Source of the DNA: Bacteroidota bacterium
Lineage (GTDB): Bacteria; Bacteroidota; Bacteroidia; Cytophagales; Cyclobacteriaceae
Assembly: GCA_018267135.1 (NCBI GenBank)
Contig: JAFDZA010000027.1
Span: 1-45,007 of the forward strand
Direction: 5' to 3'
Length of the DNA stretch: 45,007 nucleotides
In this document: positions 8,555 through 16,859 of the stretch, one piece after another
Numbering within the stretch: position 1 is the stretch's first letter
Layout: every line of letters starts with the position of its first letter
Translations under genes and position numbers: made by a program
Notes under the pieces: generated by a model
Told to the model about the DNA's origin: nothing
Databases searched by the model: none
The model's input: only the letters and a program-made list of their open reading frames with translations

Positions 8555-9334
8555 TCAGCCTAAAATAGTCCACTCTTCATTCAACACCGGAATGGCCTGA
8601 TGGGCAGTGAGATCGAACTGACAAGGCACTACAGAAACATAGTTATTGGCGATGGCCCATTCATCGTTATCTTCTCCTTTGTCGAAATTGACAAAGTTTC
8701 CGGTCATCCAAAAATAACTGCGGCCGTTGGGGTCGAAGCGCTGCACAAATTCTTCTACCCATTTGGCGTTAGCCTGCCGGCAAATGCGCACTCCTTTCAC
8801 CGGTTCGTAGCGCTTGGGTGGAATGTTTACATTTAGTGCGGTGCCTTTGGGCAACCCTTTTTGCAATACTTGCTGTGTTATTTTTTTTACAACTTCGTAC
8901 GTATGCGAAAAATCGGCCTGGTGGCTGTAATCGCACAACGAGAACCCGATAGCCGGGGTACCTTCGATGGCCCCCTCAATTGCGGCCGACATGGTGCCCG
9001 AATACAATACACTGATAGATGTATTGCTGCCGTGATTAATGCCGCTTACGACTACATCGGGTTGCCGCTGATCTTTTAATACGAAGTGCCGGGCCATCTT
9101 TACACAATCGGCCGGTGTGCCGCTGCACTCGTAAGCGCGTACGCCTTCAAAAATAGAAGACTCGTTCAGCCGCAAGGTATCGCCTACAGTTATGGCGTGC
9201 CCCATGCCGGATTGCGGGCGGTTTGGTGCCACCACCAGCACTTCGCCCAGTTCTTTCATTACGCTTACCAGATGGAAAATACCCGGAGAAGTAATTCCAT
9301 CATCATTAGAAACAAGGATCAACGGTTTGTTCAT
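8555..9334 (-). CDS. surE: 5'/3'-nucleotidase SurE
   Basis: The 259-residue survival protein SurE hydrolyses 5'- and 3'-nucleoside monophosphates with a divalent metal. The family signature is complete: LVSNDDGI at the N-terminus with metal ligands Asp11/Asp12, SGINHGSNT, and the GTMSAAIEG segment. The start is taken as the ATG at 9334, one base after the stop of the upstream gene; a longer in-frame reading back to 9436 only overlaps that gene and adds unrelated residues. It is the last gene of a minus-strand operon behind ribBA and a small secreted protein. It converges on the YdcF-type gene with a 20-bp gap. Confidence 0.95.
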   Translation of the reverse strand: MNKPLILVSNDDGITSPGIFHLVSVMKELGEVLVVAPNRPQSGMGHAITVGDTLRLNESSIFEGVRAYECSGTPADCVKMARHFVLKDQRQPDVVVSGINHGSNTSISVLYSGTMSAAIEGAIEGTPAIGFSLCDYSHQADFSHTYEVVKKITQQVLQKGLPKGTALNVNIPPKRYEPVKGVRICRQANAKWVEEFVQRFDPNGRSYFWMTGNFVNFDKGEDNDEWAIANNYVSVVPCQFDLTAHQAIPVLNEEWTILG

Positions 9335-9335
9335 G

Positions 9336-9941
9336 TTATCGGGAAAAAAAGGAATTGTAGTAATCAATAATTTGTTTGATATCGTATTTGCGCTCCCAGT
9401 CCAGGCGGTTGTTTCGGGTAAACTGACGAACTTCATTTTCGCGCGGCTGCATCAACTCATACCAATCATTTTTTTTACCCGGAAAAGTTTCGATGTTTCC
9501 GTTTTCTTTCAGTAAAAAATAAGTGTTAACAAGCACCATTCGGTTTACGTAGCCGCCATAAAAAAAAGGCGAATAGGAGTAGGAGCGATACTCTATTTTT
9601 TCTCTCGACAGCACGGTTATTTTCCCTTCGGTCAGTAACTCAAAAAGGGTAGGGGTTTTGTATCCACCGGTGGCCGAATAGGGCAAGGAATAAAACTGCC
9701 GGTATCGTTTATAGTATTGATCGAAGATTTCGAAATATAAAATTTTTCGGGCACTGAAACTTTCCAGCCGGTTGTGGTGGCGCACTTGCAATAAATCCTG
9801 CAGGTTGTATTTAATACTTCCGCGCAGCGTATCGCCCGTATCTAAAACTAATTTCCCATCGTGCCACAGGTCAAACGGAAAAGTTTGTGCCTGAGCCGAT
9901 GAAAAGCATAACCCGAAAAACAAAATAGAAAACAGCCTCAT
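9336..9941 (-). CDS. Hypothetical secreted protein
   Basis: This is a 201-residue protein with a clear signal peptide (cleavage likely after AQA, residues 17-19), hence periplasmic or outer-membrane associated. The mature part is rich in Tyr, Phe and Arg, with beta-strand-like stretches such as GKLVLDTGDTLRG and KITVLSREKIEYR. I do not recognise the family. The start codon overlaps the stop of ribBA by one base (TAATG) and the stop is one base from the surE start, so it sits within a translationally coupled trio. Riboflavin or nucleotide metabolism is not otherwise suggested by its sequence. Confidence 0.85.
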   Translation of the reverse strand: MRLFSILFFGLCFSSAQAQTFPFDLWHDGKLVLDTGDTLRGSIKYNLQDLLQVRHHNRLESFSARKILYFEIFDQYYKRYRQFYSLPYSATGGYKTPTLFELLTEGKITVLSREKIEYRSYSYSPFFYGGYVNRMVLVNTYFLLKENGNIETFPGKKNDWYELMQPRENEVRQFTRNNRLDWERKYDIKQIIDYYNSFFSR

Positions 9942-11161
9942 TATTTCCCCAGAATCAAATGCCCCAGTTTATCGCGCTTGGTGAGTAAATATTTTTCGTT
10001 GTGTGGGTTAGGTGAAATTTCGATCGGTATGTTTTCCACGATTTCCAGACCATAGCCCATTAAGCCAATTCGCTTTTTGGGATTATTGGTAATCAATTTT
10101 ATTTTTTGAATACCCAGATCGTGAAGAATCTGGGCTCCGATGCCATAGTCGCGGTGATCCATATCAAAACCAAGTTGAAGATTAGCTTCCACGGTATCAA
10201 GTCCTTGCTCCTGTAATTTATACGCTTTTAGTTTATTGAGCAGCCCAATGCCGCGCCCTTCTTGTTTCATATACAACACAATGCCTTTGCCTTCTTTTTC
10301 TACCATCATCATGGCGTTGTGCAGTTGCGAGCCGCAATCGCACCGGCACGAACCAAAAATATCGCCCGTTACACAAGAAGAGTGAACGCGCACCATTACC
10401 GGCTCATCTTTTTCCCATTCGCCTTTAGTTAGTGCCAGATGGATTTCTTGTGTGGCCGGTTCTTCATAAGCTATCAGATTAAAGTCGCCATAGGCCGTGG
10501 GCATTTTAACTTCAATCTGTCTTTTTATCTGACTTTCCGTTTTCATGCGGAAGGCAATTAAGTCTTTAATGGTGATCAGCTTCAGATTGAATTTGTTGGC
10601 CACAATGCGCAAGTCGGGTAGGCGCGCCATAGTGCCATCTTCATTCATGATTTCGACCAATACACCGGCCGGGCGAAAGCCGGCCAGTTTGGCCAGATCT
10701 ATGGCGGCTTCGGTATGGCCGCTTCTTCGCAGCACGCCCTCCTTTTTTGCCTTTAGCGGAAAAATATGTCCGGGGCGGCCAAGTTCTTCAGGTTTAGTTT
10801 CGGGATCGGCCAGGGCTTTAATGGTTTTGAAACGATCGTGAGCTGAAATACCCGTGGTGCAACCATGCCCGATCAGGTCTACCGACACAGTAAAGGGTGT
10901 TTCATGCACGGCTGTATTTTGGCCTACCATTAAGGTGAGTTTCAGTTCATCGCAGCGGCTCTCTACCAAAGGGGCGCAGATTAGCCCGCGTCCTTCTTTC
11001 GACATGAAGTTGATGATTTCCGGAGTAACGCACTCGGCTGCACAAATAAAATCGCCCTCGTTTTCGCGGTCTTCATCGTCTACCACAATAACCATTTTGC
11101 CGTTGCGTATATCGTCTATGGCCGACTCGATAGAATCTATTTTTATTTTGTTAGAACTCAT
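9941..11161 (-). CDS. ribBA: Bifunctional RibBA (DHBP synthase / GTP cyclohydrolase II)
   Basis: The protein has 406 residues and catalyses both entry steps of riboflavin synthesis. Residues 1-205 are the 3,4-dihydroxy-2-butanone-4-phosphate synthase domain ([10 protein letters not shown] at 28-37, [16 protein letters not shown] at 146-161). Residues 206-406 are GTP cyclohydrolase II, with zinc ligands Cys263, Cys274 and Cys276 in the SSCVTGD...RCDCG segment and the EGRGIGL motif at 301-307. Length is normal for RibBA. It is followed by a secreted protein and surE with 1-base overlap or gap, and preceded by dnaG with a 23-bp gap, so a four-gene transcript is likely. The cyclohydrolase has an additional Cys272 not needed for zinc. 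Confidence 0.97.
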   Translation of the reverse strand: MSSNKIKIDSIESAIDDIRNGKMVIVVDDEDRENEGDFICAAECVTPEIINFMSKEGRGLICAPLVESRCDELKLTLMVGQNTAVHETPFTVSVDLIGHGCTTGISAHDRFKTIKALADPETKPEELGRPGHIFPLKAKKEGVLRRSGHTEAAIDLAKLAGFRPAGVLVEIMNEDGTMARLPDLRIVANKFNLKLITIKDLIAFRMKTESQIKRQIEVKMPTAYGDFNLIAYEEPATQEIHLALTKGEWEKDEPVMVRVHSSCVTGDIFGSCRCDCGSQLHNAMMMVEKEGKGIVLYMKQEGRGIGLLNKLKAYKLQEQGLDTVEANLQLGFDMDHRDYGIGAQILHDLGIQKIKLITNNPKKRIGLMGYGLEIVENIPIEISPNPHNEKYLLTKRDKLGHLILGK

Positions 11162-11184
11162 TTCTCGCTGCTTATGTCTGCTGT

Positions 11185-13113
11185 CTATTTTGCTATTACA
11201 ATTCCTAAACTTCCGGCCAGTTCGCTTTCTGCTTTCTTTAAACCAGTTTGAGTTTCCAAGGTGCGTTCCAGCAACTCCCAGTTTCCTGCTTCTTCGGCTT
11301 GCTTAATTTGTTGCAGGTTATCCTCCATCATTTTTTGTACAATTCTGAATTTTAATCTTAAAACGTTTGCCAGAGCCATTTCGTTTAGCACATCCTTTTC
11401 TTGAGGAACAAAAATGTGGTATTTATCTTTCCAGTGCGGGCTGATGTCGTATCGTGTAGTTATTAAATTAGAAACGGCTGCTTTAAGGGCATCGTTTTCT
11501 TGATTTAAAAAAAACTGGCTGGTAATAGGTTGCTGACGACCGGCAGCCGATTTGAATTGCACATAGATTTCTTTGAACACCTCGTTGGTAAATTCTACAT
11601 CATCTAACTCGTGCACAATAAAATCGGCTAACTTGTAGCCTTCCACATCCTGATCGGCATAATTTAGCAATAGCCTAATCGTTTCCTGTTCCTGGTAGTA
11701 GATCTGGCTAAGAGGATCTGCTTTAAACGGAGATCCAATATCTTCTATCGGCACAAGAGGCTCAGATACATCTTGTGCGCGCAGTTTTTCTTTTTCGTTC
11801 TTTCTCCGTTCCTGAATTAATACTTTGTTTAACTCGGCCAGCAAAACCTGTTCACTAATCTTTAGCAGCGTGCTGGTTTCCTGAATGTAAACCGACCGCT
11901 TGATGGGATCGGGAATGAGGGCAATGCTCGATACGATTTCTTTAATGGATTCGGCCTTGCGCAGGGGGTCGCCCGCAGCCTCTTTAGCGTATAGCCCGGC
12001 TTTAAACGAAACAAAATCCTGTGTATGCTCTTTTAAATATTTCTGAAATCCGGCCGTGCCTACTTTTCTGGAAAAACTATCGGGGTCTTCGCCATCCGGA
12101 AAGAGGAGCACGCGCACGTTCAAGCCTCCGCGCAAAATCATGTCAATGCCACGCAGGGCGGCTTTAATACCGGCCGTGTCGCCATCAAAAAGCACGGTAA
12201 TATTTTCGGTAAACCGGCAGATGAGTTTGATCTGGTTTTCGGTGAGGGCAGTACCGCTGGAGGCCACTACATTTTCTACATCAGCCTGATGCATTGAAAT
12301 AACATCGGTGTAGCCTTCTACAAGGTAGCATACATCGTGTTGGCGTATGGCGTTTTTAGCCTGGTACAAGCCGTAGAGCACATCGCTCTTGTGGTAAATA
12401 TCAGTTTCGGGCGAGTTGATGTATTTCGGTTGGTTCTTGTCTTTGCCCAACATCCGTGCTCCGAAAGCCACCACTTTTCCGGCCAGCCCGTGAACCGGAA
12501 AAATTACGCGGCCCCGAAAACGATCGTAGCTGCTACCGTCTTCTTTTTTTACGACCAGCCCGGTTTTTTCTAACAACGTTTGGTTGTAACCTTTGGCAAT
12601 GGCCTCTTTACTGAAATTCTCCCAGCCATCCAACGCATAGCCTAATTCAAATTTTTCGATGGTGCGGTCGTTAAACCCACGCTCGCGAAAATAACTTAGC
12701 CCGATGCTGCGGCCCTCGTCTGTGTGGAGCAATTTGTTTTGATAAAACTCTTTGGCAAAATTCATGAAGATGTAAAGCGAATCGCGTTCGCTTTGCTGCT
12801 CTTGTGTTTCAAAAGAACGATGGTCTTCTTTAATTTCGATGCCGTATTTTTTTGCTAAGTAGCGAATGGCCTCGGTGTAGCTCAGTTTCTCATGTTCCAT
12901 TACAAACGTAAAGGCATCTCCGCCTTTGCCGCTGCTGAAATCTTTGAAGATGCCCTTGGCCGGCACTACAAAAAAAGAAGGTGTTTTTTCGTTATTGAAA
13001 GGGCTGAGGCCTTTATAATTTTGCCCGGATTTTTTTAATGATACAAAGTCGCTCACCACATCGTAAATATCGAGGCGGTTTTTAATTTCATCTATGGTTT
13101 CGCGGGAGATCAA
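11185..13113 (-). CDS. dnaG: DNA primase DnaG lacking zinc ligands
   Basis: This 642-residue replicative primase synthesises RNA primers at the fork. The N-terminal CHC2 fold is recognisable ([15 protein letters not shown]...GKGGDAFTF), but all four zinc ligands are replaced: Ser37, Asn40, Asp58 and Ser61 stand where Cys, His, Cys and Cys are expected. The TOPRIM core is intact, with EGYTD at 266-270 and DGDTAG at 310-315, followed by a DnaB-binding C-terminal region. From memory, similar ligand loss occurs in DnaG of flavobacteria and relatives, so this is probably a lineage trait and not a broken gene. It is the first gene of the minus-strand group dnaG-ribBA-(secreted)-surE. Confidence 0.95.
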   Translation of the reverse strand: MISRETIDEIKNRLDIYDVVSDFVSLKKSGQNYKGLSPFNNEKTPSFFVVPAKGIFKDFSSGKGGDAFTFVMEHEKLSYTEAIRYLAKKYGIEIKEDHRSFETQEQQSERDSLYIFMNFAKEFYQNKLLHTDEGRSIGLSYFRERGFNDRTIEKFELGYALDGWENFSKEAIAKGYNQTLLEKTGLVVKKEDGSSYDRFRGRVIFPVHGLAGKVVAFGARMLGKDKNQPKYINSPETDIYHKSDVLYGLYQAKNAIRQHDVCYLVEGYTDVISMHQADVENVVASSGTALTENQIKLICRFTENITVLFDGDTAGIKAALRGIDMILRGGLNVRVLLFPDGEDPDSFSRKVGTAGFQKYLKEHTQDFVSFKAGLYAKEAAGDPLRKAESIKEIVSSIALIPDPIKRSVYIQETSTLLKISEQVLLAELNKVLIQERRKNEKEKLRAQDVSEPLVPIEDIGSPFKADPLSQIYYQEQETIRLLLNYADQDVEGYKLADFIVHELDDVEFTNEVFKEIYVQFKSAAGRQQPITSQFFLNQENDALKAAVSNLITTRYDISPHWKDKYHIFVPQEKDVLNEMALANVLRLKFRIVQKMMEDNLQQIKQAEEAGNWELLERTLETQTGLKKAESELAGSLGIVIAK

Positions 13114-13183
13114 AATGAATAGTATCGAACGGCAAAGATAGTTGTTGGCCGGGCGACCAACAACTGCGATTAGGCATCGCCTG

Positions 13184-13723
13184 TTAATAGGCTTTTTCGC
13201 CTACATAATTGCCGGGCGGATCGTAATTAGCCACTACGATGAGGGCTCCATTTTTACAAACCACCTTCCCTATACCTACCCGGGCTGTATTTTTCCAAAC
13301 CATTTGTGTATAGTGGCCTGCTTTGCGAAAATTAGTTTGACTGATGGGCTCGTGATGGTAATCCTTTATTTCGCTGTACCACCCCTGGCAGGCATCGGTG
13401 ATGGAGTATTGGGCAGCGTCACTTCCCCAGTAAATATTTTCTCCGTGTAGCTGTTTCCACTTGCCTTCGCCCGGGCGGTGCATCATCTCGCAATCACTTT
13501 CGGCCAGATGATTGGCCCATGCCTGAGCGTAGGCAGCTAATTCGGCCGACCATTGCAACGGGGGCGACCCTACCTCGTGGCGTACCCGGTTGTGAAAATC
13601 AAGCGCATCCTGTGCTTCTTTAGGTGTTAGTTTAGAGCCCGTAACGGATGGAACAGATTGTGCCCACAAGAGGGGGGTAGAAGAGAAGAATACCCAAAGA
13701 ATAAATTGAATTTTTGGCGACAT
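13184..13723 (-). CDS. Secreted CAP-domain (SCP/PR-1) protein
   Basis: The 179-residue protein has a signal peptide ending near residue 22 and one CAP domain. Family motifs are in order: LDFHNRVRHEVG, LAAYAQAWANHLA, the conserved His/Glu residues around HGENIYWG, and GHYTQMVWKNTARVGIG, ending with VVANYDPPGNYVGE. CAP proteins are extracellular; the bacterial members have no agreed enzymatic role. The gene is single, 40 bp downstream of the dimethylformamidase-like lipoprotein gene on the same strand, so the two may be co-transcribed. Confidence 0.93.
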   Translation of the reverse strand: MSPKIQFILWVFFSSTPLLWAQSVPSVTGSKLTPKEAQDALDFHNRVRHEVGSPPLQWSAELAAYAQAWANHLAESDCEMMHRPGEGKWKQLHGENIYWGSDAAQYSITDACQGWYSEIKDYHHEPISQTNFRKAGHYTQMVWKNTARVGIGKVVCKNGALIVVANYDPPGNYVGEKAY

Positions 13724-13763
13724 AGTTTGAGGTTTTCCTCAAGGTACAGAAAGATTTTTTTAA

Positions 13764-15119
13764 TTACTTTGAAAATACATTGCCTCCGCTAACTAATAAC
13801 CGGATGGCATTTTGGGTAATGCGTGTAATCTTATTTTTGTCGGCTCCGCCCATTCCGCTGGGCGAGCACCAGTTGGTAGAGGCCATATTTACGATTACCC
13901 CGGATCTCCGGTTTCTGCGCAAAGCAAAGAAACAGGCTACGGTAGCCTGGCCGGCATACTTAGCTTGGTCGAACCCAATGATTTCAAATTTTAAAAAACC
14001 GGATGTATCGGGTATAGGATATCCGTTTTGGTACCCTACTACGGAGATGCCGTCATACTCATTGGTAGGCACGTGCAGAATGTCGTCTTGTTTTAATCCG
14101 GTTCCGTCTAACAAAGGCGATTGCGGGGTCATGATTTTATATCCTTTCCAGCCAAAATCGCCATGCCCACCGTGTTCGAAGTCGGCCCCTATGCTCGGCA
14201 CTACCGGGTAGTTAAGAGAAGGATCTACCCAATTAATTGTTTTTAACAGCGGATTAGAAATGGGGTCGGGTCTGTCTTTATAACAAATGAGCTGAGTTCG
14301 GTCGTCAGAATACCGCACCTGCCACCACATGGTATTGCCCGATAAGATGAGGGCATGATTTCCGTTTTCTATAAATCGGTCAAAATTTCTTCGGGCTTTC
14401 AGTGTCCAGTACTCGCTGTGCCCGGGTATAATAATCAGTTTAGCGCTATTGATAACGTTGTAATTATCTAAGTCCATATCTGAGATGTAGCCAATGCTGA
14501 GCCCTTTCTGATCGCGCAAAAATTGCAATCCGTTTTCCAGGAAATTCAAATTTTTGTTGGCATGTGGAAAGGGGATAGGTCGCAGAAAAGAAATAATAGG
14601 AGCTTTATCGCCCACGGGCCTGTAAAAACTTTTTCCGCCCGACTGGCAATAAGCATTTTCGGTATTGGTAGGGAAAACTACCACCACATCTGGAGTTTGC
14701 CTGGATTTAACAATTAATGGAATTTTATTATCAATAAGGTAAACTCCGCTTTCCATATTAGCAGGGAGTGTGATAGTGTTGGTAAGCGCATAGCCGAAAC
14801 CATTCTTCCAGGGCTCGTTGCTGGCCACCCCCTGATGCCGTACCGGAATTTTTACATGAAGAACAGAATCATGGTGGATGTTATAAATCTTAAGCAGACA
14901 ATTAGTTGTTTCGTTATCGGTAGAGAGATAAAGATTTACAGGCTCGCCCGGGTAATAACTGAGCTTGTCGGTATAGCCCGTTAAATTAACGGGAGGTTGA
15001 GGAGGATTGATAACCGGAGGAGGCACCGGTTTTACTTCGGGTTTACTACATGCTGCTACGAATAGAACAATAAAAATTAAATGCCGGGAAAAGACAGGTG
15101 CGTTGATCGGGCGTATCAT
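13764..15119 (-). CDS. Dimethylformamidase-like lipoprotein
   Basis: The 451-residue lipoprotein (lipobox VAAC, Cys24) has a proline-rich linker at 31-45, a beta-sandwich-like region (about 48-140) and a large domain resembling the C-terminal part of the N,N-dimethylformamidase large subunit. Recognisable features are RPIPFPH, a surface strand IGYISDMDLD, GHSEYW at 233-238, and NHALILSGNTMWWQVRY. In the characterised enzyme the mononuclear iron is bound by two Tyr and a Glu; Glu236/Tyr237 of GHSEYW are candidates by position, which is inference. Location on the cell surface and the absence of a small subunit argue against a real DMF hydrolase, so the substrate is unknown. Confidence 0.75.
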   Translation of the reverse strand: MIRPINAPVFSRHLIFIVLFVAACSKPEVKPVPPPVINPPQPPVNLTGYTDKLSYYPGEPVNLYLSTDNETTNCLLKIYNIHHDSVLHVKIPVRHQGVASNEPWKNGFGYALTNTITLPANMESGVYLIDNKIPLIVKSRQTPDVVVVFPTNTENAYCQSGGKSFYRPVGDKAPIISFLRPIPFPHANKNLNFLENGLQFLRDQKGLSIGYISDMDLDNYNVINSAKLIIIPGHSEYWTLKARRNFDRFIENGNHALILSGNTMWWQVRYSDDRTQLICYKDRPDPISNPLLKTINWVDPSLNYPVVPSIGADFEHGGHGDFGWKGYKIMTPQSPLLDGTGLKQDDILHVPTNEYDGISVVGYQNGYPIPDTSGFLKFEIIGFDQAKYAGQATVACFFALRRNRRSGVIVNMASTNWCSPSGMGGADKNKITRITQNAIRLLVSGGNVFSK

Positions 15120-15402
15120 GGGTTAGATTGAACATCAGAAAAAAATAATTGTTTGGTGTATAAAAAAAATGAACGTGCCGTTCAATATTTGTTTGTGTTG
15201 GTTTCAAATGTAGATCAAACGCCTGCCGCTTCCAAATATTGCCTATTAAGAAATTGTAAAGTATTAACCAGAACAGGCTAAGCAATTGGCATTGATATTT
15301 ATATGATTGGAGGAAGAGTTGTTACACCCGTATAAATACATTCTAATTTGCAATTTCTCCCTACCTTGCGAACGATTTTCTGAAAAAAAGTTTTTTATAG
15401 AT
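15120..15402. other. Divergent intergenic region
   Basis: This is 283 bp of AT-rich DNA between the divergent dimethylformamidase-like gene and mrp. A longer in-frame start for mrp at 15307 exists inside it, but the extension has no similarity to the Mrp family. Apart from the candidate mrp promoter at 15319-15351 I see no gene, terminator or RNA structure here. Confidence 0.5.
15319..15351 (+). promoter_or_regulatory. Candidate promoter for mrp
   Basis: TTG at 15319-15321 is followed after 22 bases by TAATTTGC at 15344-15351, a near match to TAnnTTTG. Transcription would begin around 15358, giving a leader of about 45 bases before the ATG at 15403. Confidence 0.3.
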
Positions 15403-16500
15403 ATGCCTCTTTCGCAAGCCGATATTTTACAAGCCCTATCCACCGTACCAGACCCCGATTTAAAAAAAGATCTGGTGTCGCTGGGAATGATTAAAGACGT
15501 AACCGTTTCAGCCGACACGATTTCTTTTACCGTAGTACTGACTACACCGGCCTGCCCCCTCAAAGAAAAAATCAGGAAAGACTGCGAGGAAGCAATACAG
15601 AAAATAGCCGGAAAAAATAGCCGGATCGATATTAAGATGACCTCTTCCGTTACTTCGCAGCGAAACAATGCGCAACTGCTGGCGGGCGTAAAAAATATTA
15701 TTGCCATTGCTTCAGGTAAAGGAGGCGTGGGCAAATCTACCGTTACCACCAATCTGGCCGTGGCTTTAGCCAAAGCAGGAGCAAAGGTAGGGCTGATCGA
15801 TGCCGATATATACGGGCCGTCTATTCCGGTAATGTTTAACTGCGAGCGCGAGCAGCCTGAGGTAAAAAATGTAAATGGGAAAAACATCATCATCCCGCTT
15901 GAGCAGTACGGGGTAAAGTTGCTTTCCATCGGGTTTCTTACACCACCCGAAAACGCCATTGTCTGGCGCGGGCCAATGGCCAGCTCTGCCTTGAAACAAT
16001 TTATTGGCGATACCGACTGGGGCCAGCTCGATTATTTGCTGATAGACCTTCCGCCCGGCACCAGCGATATTCACTTAACACTGGTGCAAACTGTTCCGGT
16101 TACGGGAGCCGTAATCGTTACGACCCCACAAAAAGTAGCGTTGGCCGATGCCATGAAAGGCTTGGCTATGTTTCGCCAGCCACAGATTAATGTGCCGGTG
16201 TTGGGGGTGGTAGAAAACATGGCGTACTTTACACCTGAAGAATTGCCCGATCATAAATATTTTATTTTTGGCAAGGATGGCGGAAAAAACATGTCGGATA
16301 AATTTGGTGTGCCTCTGCTCGGACAGATTCCGTTAGTGCAGAGTATCCGCGAAAGCGGAGACAGTGGGCTGCCGGCCGTACTGAAAGAAGGCCCTACGGC
16401 AAATGCTTTTAATGAGTTGGCCGAAAATCTGGCTCGCCAGGTTGCCATCCGAAATGCTACCTTTACAGCGACATCAAAAGTAGAAATGATAGCCGGATGA
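15403..16500 (+). CDS. mrp: Mrp/NBP35-family Fe-S cluster carrier ATPase
   Basis: This 365-residue P-loop protein transfers Fe-S clusters to apoproteins in the cytoplasm. An N-terminal MIP18/DUF59-type domain (about 5-80) precedes the MinD-like ATPase with the deviant Walker A SGKGGVGKST at 104-113, DADIYGPSIP, and DLPPGTSD. The CPxC motif that usually follows the VENM segment is absent; here VENMAYFTPEEL occurs instead, which I believe is common in Bacteroidota Mrp. The start at 15403 is preferred over 15307 because the family begins there. Its TGA overlaps the ATG of the NifU-like gene (ATGA), so the two are translationally coupled. Confidence 0.93.
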   Translation: MPLSQADILQALSTVPDPDLKKDLVSLGMIKDVTVSADTISFTVVLTTPACPLKEKIRKDCEEAIQKIAGKNSRIDIKMTSSVTSQRNNAQLLAGVKNIIAIASGKGGVGKSTVTTNLAVALAKAGAKVGLIDADIYGPSIPVMFNCEREQPEVKNVNGKNIIIPLEQYGVKLLSIGFLTPPENAIVWRGPMASSALKQFIGDTDWGQLDYLLIDLPPGTSDIHLTLVQTVPVTGAVIVTTPQKVALADAMKGLAMFRQPQINVPVLGVVENMAYFTPEELPDHKYFIFGKDGGKNMSDKFGVPLLGQIPLVQSIRESGDSGLPAVLKEGPTANAFNELAENLARQVAIRNATFTATSKVEMIAG

Positions 16501-16757
16501 ATGCCTTAAGTACACCTAAAGAAGAATTGATTTCCAGAATCGAGGCATCGTTGGATAGCATCCGTCCTTATCTGGAGGCAGACGGGGGCAATATCCGAAT
16601 AACGGAAGTAACCGAAGACCATGTATTGAAACTGGAATTTCAGGGCAATTGCAGTTCGTGCCCGATGTCGTCTATGACTTTTAAAGCAGGGGTGGAAGAA
16701 GCCGTTAAACGCTTAGTGCCGGAGATTAAATCCATACAAGTAATTAATTTGGATTGA
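16497..16757 (+). CDS. NifU-like (Nfu-type) Fe-S scaffold domain protein
   Basis: This 86-residue protein consists only of the C-terminal NifU/Nfu domain. Cys52 and Cys55 in NCSSCPMS form the CxxC that binds an Fe-S cluster at a dimer interface, and EADGGNIR (27-34) is the family signature. It acts as a small Fe-S carrier. The start overlaps the stop of mrp by 4 bases, which agrees with a joint role: Mrp and Nfu proteins both deliver clusters to late acceptors. Confidence 0.95.
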   Translation: MNALSTPKEELISRIEASLDSIRPYLEADGGNIRITEVTEDHVLKLEFQGNCSSCPMSSMTFKAGVEEAVKRLVPEIKSIQVINLD

Positions 16758-16859
16758 AGCCGAGCTGCTCTGATTCGGGTATGGTTTTCCTTTAAGATTA
16801 AACTTACCTTTTTGTCCATACTCTAATTTATTTCAACTGTTAAGAGTATCTTGCTGGTT

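Noticed and set aside
9335..9436. Longer SurE start
   Set aside because: It overlaps the coding end of the preceding gene, and the SurE family begins a few residues before LVSNDDG, matching the ATG at 9334.
10854..11306. 150-codon plus-strand frame across the ribBA/dnaG junction
   Set aside because: It lies antisense to two well-supported genes and has a shadow-type composition rich in Ser and Arg.
15307..15402. N-terminal extension of mrp
   Set aside because: The added 32 residues are not part of the Mrp family and lie in a region with promoter-like sequence; ATG 15403 fits the family start.
15264..15959. 231-codon open frame on the minus strand
   Set aside because: It is antisense to mrp, whose frame has clear family motifs; the antisense peptide has no recognisable domain.
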